A stretch of 6,740 bases of DNA. It comes from an uncultured Gemmatimonadota bacterium. GTDB taxonomy: Bacteria; Gemmatimonadota; Gemmatimonadetes; Gemmatimonadales; GWC2-71-9. Below are positions 1-6,740 of the stretch, piece after piece (positions within the stretch are counted from its first letter, which is position 1; each line of letters begins with the position of its first letter). The DNA lies in the NCBI GenBank assembly GCA_946480845.1, contig CAMLLJ010000156.1, positions 1-6,740 of the forward strand. The letters run 5' to 3'. Both the position numbers and the translations under genes were made by a program. The notes below the pieces were generated by a model. The model searched no databases, had not been told where the DNA came from, and was given only the letters and a program-made list of their open reading frames with translations.

Positions 1-2161
1 TGCGCAGGTCGTCCCGCGAGAGCTGGCCAATGGAGCGGAGCAGCGTGAAGTAGAAGTCGCCGCCCGCCGTCCACTCGTACTCGAAATGTCCGGGCGCCAG
101 CAGCGCCAGGCCGCGCGACCCCTGCGCAGCTCCCGCGAATCGCTGCGCCGGCGCGGCGGCCACCGGCTGCTCGGCGGGAAAGCCCGCGGGGTCGGGATCC
201 AGCGCGGCGCGGCGCTCGCTCCCGAACGGCGCGCCCGCCACCGCGGGGACGCCGGCAAGCGCGAGCGGCAGGCGGAGCCGGAGCCGCCGGTCCCGGCCGC
301 GGTTGTCCACGTCGAGCGCGACGCGCACGAACGGCTCGCCCGCGCGGAGGCTCAGCACCAGCCGGAACGACGCGTCGAGCGCGTCCCACCGCGCCTCGGC
401 GCTCGCCACGAGCGGGCCCGCGGCGAGCGTGCGCACCTCGGCCCGGGGCGCCGCACGCCGCGGGAGGACGCGGCGCGACCGCTCGAAGGTGTAGGTGTCG
501 CCGCGGTCGTCCTCCGACTCGGCACCGAGCAGCGCGCCGTACCGCTCGCCCGTCCTCAGGTCCCGGAGCGAGACGGTGCCGTCGGCCCGGAGCGTCGCCT
601 CGACCAGGCCGTTCGCGAGGGTGCGCCCGTCGGCGCGGACCGGGTGCGCCGGCCGCGGCACCGCCGGCCGCCCCGTCCGGAGCACGGCCATCCCCAGCCC
701 GCAGAGCGAAGGCGTCTCGAACGCGACGCGCACCACCTCGACCGCATCGGCGTCGGGATAGTGGCGCGCCGGCTCGACCCGCTCGACGCCCTCGCGCCGC
801 TCGATGACCTGGAACGGGACGACGCGCCCCTCCTCGTCCGCCAGCGCGAACGGCGGCGCGCCCTTCCCCACCCGCGCGACGCGGCCGCCGGGCGGCCCGA
901 CCAGGATGTCGTGCCGGAAGATCGTGAGGTCGGCGATGGCGACGCCGTGCCGCCGGCGGGCCGCCGGGTTCCAGACGACGAGCGTGGGCTCGGTGCGCTC
1001 GTCGGTCTCGCGCGCACGGTCGGGATCGTGCCCGGCGAGCTCGTGCACCGCCGCCAGCGTGACGGCGCGCGCGGTAGCGCGGGCCTCGGCGATGCGGCGC
1101 GCGGCCGCGAGCGCCACCTCGTCGTGCGAGCAGCCGCAGATGGTGTCGTGGAAGTGCGACTGCACCAGCGCGCGCCATCCCGCGCGGAGCAGCGCCCGGC
1201 GGTCGCGGCCGCCCTCGCGCATGGCGAGCGCGGCCAGCGGCTCGGCGAAGCGCTCGAGGCCCAGCTCCGCCCGCGCGTTCGCCCGCTTGAGCGGAAGGCG
1301 CGTGCCGTGGGTGCCCTGGAGCGTCCAGGTGTACCCGTACGACCAGCGCAGCTCCCCGGCGATGTCGGGCACCGCGTGCGCCTCCTGTGCCGCGGCCGCG
1401 AGGAACTCGTCGAGCCGGGAGATGCGCACCTGGTGGCCCGGCTCGAGTGCCGCGAGCAGGTCGCGGAGCTGCACCGGGTCGGGATGCGCCGCATGGTGGT
1501 CGGCGCCCACGAACACGGCGACGTGCGGCGAGCGCGCGCGGCCCACCAGCCCGTCGCGCACCGACGCCCACGCCGCGGGCAGCGCCGCCGCGTCGGCCGG
1601 AAGCGAGGCGCCGATCTCGTAGCCGTCGCGCGGGAGGTGGTAGAGGAACAGCGCGGCGCCGTCGGGCGCGCGCCAGCGGAAGAGGTCGCCGTCGCCCGCC
1701 CGCGGCGCGAGGCCGCGCCAGAGTACGCCGGCCTCGATCCCGAACTCGCGCGCCAGCGACGGCAGCGCGGCCGGGTGACCGAACGCATCCGGCGAGTACA
1801 GCACCGGGAGCCGCCCGCCCAGCCGCTCCGCGTCGGCCGTGCCGATGAGGAGGTTCCGGACCAGCGACTCGGCGGAGGGGGTGAGCTCGTCGGCGAGGAC
1901 GTACCAGGGACCGACCTGAAGCTGCCCCGCGGCGACGAGCCGGCGGAGCCGCTCCGCGGCGTCGGGCCGCACGGCGAGGTAGTCCTCGACGAGCACCGTC
2001 TGCCCGTCGAGGAGGAAGCTGCGGAAGGCGGGGTCCCGCTCGAGCGCGTCGAGCAGGTCGTCCATCATCGGCACCAGCCGCGCCCTGAACGCGGCATGCG
2101 GCCGGTACCACTCGCGGTCCCAGTGCGTGTGCAGGATCAGATGAAACGTCAGTGCGGTCAT
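1..2161 (-). CDS. Glycoside hydrolase family 38 alpha-mannosidase (3' end outside window)
   Basis: Predicted zinc-dependent retaining alpha-mannosidase that releases mannose from alpha-mannosides; the exact substrate cannot be told from sequence. Reading from the ATG at 2161, the frame stays open for 720 codons to the left edge. Seen: HTHWDREWY at residues 11-19, the family's N-terminal zinc motif (ligands likely H13 and D15); SPDAFGH at 123-129, with D125 the likely nucleophile; GADHH near residue 220; and HDTICGCSHDEV at 338-349, the conserved block carrying another zinc-binding His. NGLVEA and DGTVSLRDL, from about residue 516, match the start of the C-terminal beta-sandwich. No signal peptide is visible, so it is probably cytoplasmic. 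Bacterial members such as E. coli MngB have about 880 residues, so perhaps 150 or more are missing here. The start is supported by an AGGAG just upstream. It follows the aconitase gene by 40 bases and is probably in its operon. Family assignment is very secure; specificity (free mannosides, mannosylglycerate-type or glycan) is open. Confidence 0.93.
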   Translation of the reverse strand, partial: MTALTFHLILHTHWDREWYRPHAAFRARLVPMMDDLLDALERDPAFRSFLLDGQTVLVEDYLAVRPDAAERLRRLVAAGQLQVGPWYVLADELTPSAESLVRNLLIGTADAERLGGRLPVLYSPDAFGHPAALPSLAREFGIEAGVLWRGLAPRAGDGDLFRWRAPDGAALFLYHLPRDGYEIGASLPADAAALPAAWASVRDGLVGRARSPHVAVFVGADHHAAHPDPVQLRDLLAALEPGHQVRISRLDEFLAAAAQEAHAVPDIAGELRWSYGYTWTLQGTHGTRLPLKRANARAELGLERFAEPLAALAMREGGRDRRALLRAGWRALVQSHFHDTICGCSHDEVALAAARRIAEARATARAVTLAAVHELAGHDPDRARETDERTEPTLVVWNPAARRRHGVAIADLTIFRHDILVGPPGGRVARVGKGAPPFALADEEGRVVPFQVIERREGVERVEPARHYPDADAVEVVRVAFETPSLCGLGMAVLRTGRPAVPRPAHPVRADGRTLANGLVEATLRADGTVSLRDLRTGERYGALLGAESEDDRGDTYTFERSRRVLPRRAAPRAEVRTLAAGPLVASAEARWDALDASFRLVLSLRAGEPFVRVALDVDNRGRDRRLRLRLPLALAGVPAVAGAPFGSERRAALDPDPAGFPAEQPVAAAPAQRFAGAAQGSRGLALLAPGHFEYEWTAGGDFYFTLLRSIGQLSRDDLR

Positions 2162-2165
2162 CCGG

Positions 2166-2170
2166 CTCCT
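2166..2170 (-). promoter_or_regulatory. Ribosome binding site of the GH38 gene
   Basis: On the minus strand AGGAG lies four bases before the ATG at 2161. The spacing is a little short, but it is the same as for the upstream aconitase gene. It supports choosing this ATG, which also places the zinc motif HTHWD at the usual position about ten residues into the protein. Confidence 0.6.
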
Positions 2171-2201
2171 GCGCCCGTCAGGGTCACGAGGACTTCGGTG
2201 G

Positions 2202-5096
<2,895 letters not shown>

Positions 5097-5100
5097 TGCC

Positions 5101-5106
5101 CCTCCT
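5101..5106 (-). promoter_or_regulatory. Ribosome binding site of acnA
   Basis: A full AGGAGG on the minus strand lies four bases (GGCA) before the aconitase ATG at 5096. It is the strongest Shine-Dalgarno match among the starts in this window and fixes the start codon. Confidence 0.75.
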
Positions 5107-5107
5107 G

Positions 5108-5136
5108 TTTACATTTTACCTCAATCTACATACCGT
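5108..5136 (+). promoter_or_regulatory. Possible sigma-70-type promoter for the HD-GYP gene
   Basis: A -35-like TTTACA (5108-5113, five of six matches to TTGACA) is followed after 17 bases by TACCGT (5131-5136). The latter keeps the three best conserved -10 positions (T, A and final T). Transcription would begin near 5143, giving a leader of about 65 bases. This was found by eye; the -10 match is weak. Confidence 0.3.
5113..5118 (-). promoter_or_regulatory. Possible -10 element for acnA
   Basis: TAAAAT on the minus strand is a five-of-six match to TATAAT. Seventeen bases upstream there is only CACGTA, a poor -35, so an activator or another sigma factor might be involved. It would give a very short leader, with transcription starting only a few bases before the AGGAGG. 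It also overlaps the candidate plus-strand promoter, so the two could interfere. Confidence 0.3.
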
Positions 5137-5207
5137 ACGTGCAGCATCCTTAACGGCTTGGCTCGTGGCTGGCGCTGCTCGTGGGCTCCGTCTGCCTGGG
5201 AAGATAG

Positions 5208-6260
5208 ATGACATTTCCGGTTTCCGAACCGCACCCGGACGGGTCGGCCCGGTGCCTCGTCGTTGACGACGAGCCCGGCATCCGCCGCGCGCTGGTGCGC
5301 ATGTTCCGCGAGCAGGGCTTCGCCTGCCTCGAAGCGGCTACGGGGCGCCAGGCGCTCGAGCTCCTCTCCCGCTCCGGCGAGATCCCGCTGATCGTCTCCG
5401 ACATGCGCATGCCCGAGCTCGACGGCATGGGCCTCCTGTCCCAGATACGCCAGCTCCACCCCGACACCGCGGTCATCCTCCTGAGCGGCGCCACCGACAC
5501 CAGCACGGCGGTCGAGTGCCTGCATCTTGGCGCCGCGGATTTCCTGGTCAAGCCCGTCTCGCTCACCGAGCTGCAGGCGCGGGTCGCCCGCGCGCTCGAG
5601 AAGCGCGCGCTGGTCCTGCAGAACCGGTTCTACCAGTCGAACCTGGAGCGCCGGGTGCGGCAGCAGGCGGAGCGGATCCAGGAGCTCTTCCTGCAGGGCG
5701 TGCAGATGCTGGCGCGCGCGCTCGAGGCCAAGGACGCCTACACCCGCGGCCACTCGATCCGGGTGAGCGAGTACGCGGTGGCGACCGCCCGCCAGCTCGG
5801 CTTCGACCAGGAGGCGATCGACCAGATCCGCCTGGGCGGCGAGCTGCACGACATCGGCAAGATCGGCACGCGCGAGGCGGTGCTGCACAAGCCCGGCTCG
5901 CTCACCGAGGCCGAGTTCGGCCAGATCCGCGAGCACCCGGCGCTGGGGGAGCAGATGCTCTCGCCCCTCGCGCATGATACCCCCTCGGTGCTCCGCTGCG
6001 TGCGTTCGCACCACGAGCGCATCGACGGCCACGGCTTCCCCGACGGCCTCGAGGGCGACGCGATTCCCATCGAGGCCCGCATCATCGCCGTCGCCGACAC
6101 CTTCGACGCGATGACCACCCGCCGCCCCTACCGCGCCCCGTGGACCTCGGAGGACGCGCTCACCGAGCTCAGGCGCGTGTCAGGCACGCAACTGGACCCG
6201 GCGGTGGTGGACGCCTTCGCGGCGGCGTATCCGGAATTCTGCGCGCTGGTGCCGGGCTAG
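5208..6260 (+). CDS. Response regulator with HD-GYP domain, predicted c-di-GMP phosphodiesterase
   Basis: A 350-residue RpfG-like protein. Residues 15-130 form a CheY-type receiver: acidic pair D20/D21 in VVDDEP, phospho-acceptor D65 in VSDMRMPELDG, switch serine S93 in LLSGATD, and K115 in FLVKPVS. A charged helix, probably a coiled coil, at about 125-165 links it to the HD-GYP domain at about 165-345. Metal-binding motifs there are GHS (H182), ELHDIGKIG (H214, D215, K218), EHP (H243), SHHERIDGHGFPDG (H268, H269, D273) and ADTFDAM (D297). All expected metal ligands are present, so hydrolysis of cyclic di-GMP controlled by phosphorylation is likely. The GYP signature reads GFP here. There is no DNA-binding domain, signal peptide or membrane segment, so it is cytoplasmic. 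No histidine kinase is adjacent, making it an orphan regulator in this view. The start is firm, since an in-frame TAG at 5205-5207 directly precedes the ATG; the ribosome site (GGGAAG, 5198-5203) is weak. Other HD-GYP-family phosphohydrolase activity cannot be excluded. Confidence 0.95.
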   Translation: MTFPVSEPHPDGSARCLVVDDEPGIRRALVRMFREQGFACLEAATGRQALELLSRSGEIPLIVSDMRMPELDGMGLLSQIRQLHPDTAVILLSGATDTSTAVECLHLGAADFLVKPVSLTELQARVARALEKRALVLQNRFYQSNLERRVRQQAERIQELFLQGVQMLARALEAKDAYTRGHSIRVSEYAVATARQLGFDQEAIDQIRLGGELHDIGKIGTREAVLHKPGSLTEAEFGQIREHPALGEQMLSPLAHDTPSVLRCVRSHHERIDGHGFPDGLEGDAIPIEARIIAVADTFDAMTTRRPYRAPWTSEDALTELRRVSGTQLDPAVVDAFAAAYPEFCALVPG

Positions 6261-6740
6261 ATTCTTCCCCTCCTCTTCAACTGATCGTACCTCGCCACCA
6301 CGGCCTCTCCCGCTGCGGCCGGAGGCACGTCCAGCACGATCACGCCCTGCCTCCGCATTGCGGCCAGGGCGTCGTCGCGGGCCAGCATCAGCTCCTCGGC
6401 GGCGGCGCGCTCGAAGGCGGCGGCGGTGCTGGCCGGGCGGGCGGAGGCCAGCCGTTCGAGGGCCGGGTCGCGGAGGGTGACCGCGACGGGGAGGTGGCGC
6501 GGCCGGAGTGAGGCGGTCTGCGCCACCAGCGCGGCGCTCGCCGCGGGGTCGATCACGTCGGTGAAGAGCACGGTGAGGGCGCGCTTCCGGCTGCGGGTGG
6601 CGAGGTAGCGGAAGGCGCTCGGGTAGTCGCTCTCGACCAGCTTCCCCTCGACCGAGACGAGCGCCGCGAGCACCGCGCGCATGCCGCGGCGGCCGCGGGC
6701 CGGCGCGGTGTAGGCCTGGATCGTGTCGGCGAAGATCAGG
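6257..6740 (-). CDS. DUF58 domain protein, C-terminal part (5' end outside window)
   Basis: The last 161 codons of a DUF58 protein; the frame runs off the right edge at 6739. Its visible sequence follows the family: LIFADTIQAY near the edge, then VEGKLVESDYPSAFRYLATR, RKRALTVLFTDVID (a von Willebrand A-like strand ending in the metal-site Asp), RHLPVAVTLRDPALERLA, AAEELMLARDDALAAMRRQG and the ending VIVLDVPP...YDQLKRRGRI. DUF58 proteins are usually 300-450 residues and are often encoded with a MoxR-type AAA ATPase and vWA or transglutaminase proteins; their biochemical role is poorly defined. Such partners, if present, would lie to the right of this window. The methionine at 6680-6682 is internal, because homology continues upstream of it. 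The stop overlaps that of the convergent regulator gene. Any N-terminal membrane helices, common in this family, are not in view. Confidence 0.9.
   Translation of the reverse strand, partial: LIFADTIQAYTAPARGRRGMRAVLAALVSVEGKLVESDYPSAFRYLATRSRKRALTVLFTDVIDPAASAALVAQTASLRPRHLPVAVTLRDPALERLASARPASTAAAFERAAAEELMLARDDALAAMRRQGVIVLDVPPAAAGEAVVARYDQLKRRGRI

Larger units (their letters stand above)
5097..5207. promoter_or_regulatory. Divergent intergenic region between acnA and the HD-GYP regulator
   Basis: These 111 bases separate two genes that start back to back and must hold promoters for both. The stretch from about 5107 to 5135 is distinctly AT-rich against its GC-rich surroundings, as expected for a promoter. 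It contains TTTAC twice (5108-5112 and 5115-5119) and TACAT twice (5110-5114 and 5127-5131). No Rho-independent terminator or riboswitch fold was recognised. No known operator (Fur-, FNR- or RirA-like palindrome) could be assigned. Confidence 0.7.

Noticed and set aside
556..1788. A 410-codon minus-strand frame inside the mannosidase
   Set aside because: It is in a different frame from the GH38 protein, is Arg/Ser-rich and has no motif. The real GH38 frame is open through the same bases.
5133..5140. CGTACG palindrome in the intergenic gap, considered as an operator
   Set aside because: The symmetry stops after six bases, which is common by chance, and it matches no regulator site I know.
5141..5178. 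Inverted GCAGC/GCTGC pair in the leader, considered as a hairpin or terminator
   Set aside because: The arms are only five bases with a 28-base loop and no T-run, too weak to call a structure.
5121..6032. A 303-codon minus-strand frame opposite the HD-GYP gene
   Set aside because: It is antisense to clear receiver and HD-GYP motifs and has low-complexity composition, so it is treated as a shadow.

Overview
The window is GC-rich (roughly 70% by eye) and almost entirely coding. It holds four protein genes, two of them cut by the window edges. I see no rRNA, tRNA, insertion sequence, CRISPR array or phage gene. The GC content, an HD-GYP response regulator, a DUF58 protein and an AcnA-type aconitase suit a free-living, probably Gram-negative soil or sediment bacterium. 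Gemmatimonadota or a similar high-GC environmental phylum would fit, but this is an inference and the sequence alone does not settle the phylum.

Layout from left to right: (1) positions 1-2161, minus strand: the first 720 codons of a glycoside hydrolase family 38 alpha-mannosidase, whose 3' end lies beyond the left edge. (2) 2202-5096, minus: a complete AcnA-type aconitate hydratase of 964 residues, longer than usual because of a low-complexity linker insert and a C-terminal tail. The mannosidase starts 40 bases after its stop, so the two are probably co-transcribed, aconitase first. (3) 5097-5207: the only real intergenic gap, a 111-base divergent promoter region with an AT-rich island. (4) 5208-6260, plus: a complete response regulator (receiver, helical linker, HD-GYP domain), predicted to be a c-di-GMP phosphodiesterase. 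(5) 6257-6740, minus: the C-terminal 161 codons of a DUF58 protein whose start lies beyond the right edge. It converges on the regulator gene and overlaps it by four bases at a shared CTAG.

The genes do not form an obvious single pathway. Aconitase is central carbon metabolism (TCA cycle), the mannosidase is glycan or glycoside turnover, the HD-GYP protein is second-messenger signalling, and DUF58 proteins usually sit beside MoxR-type ATPases. Every gene belongs to a known family, and I found no convincing new system. The points most worth a second look are the aconitase insert and tail, the aconitase-mannosidase pairing, the compact divergent promoter and the shared stop site.
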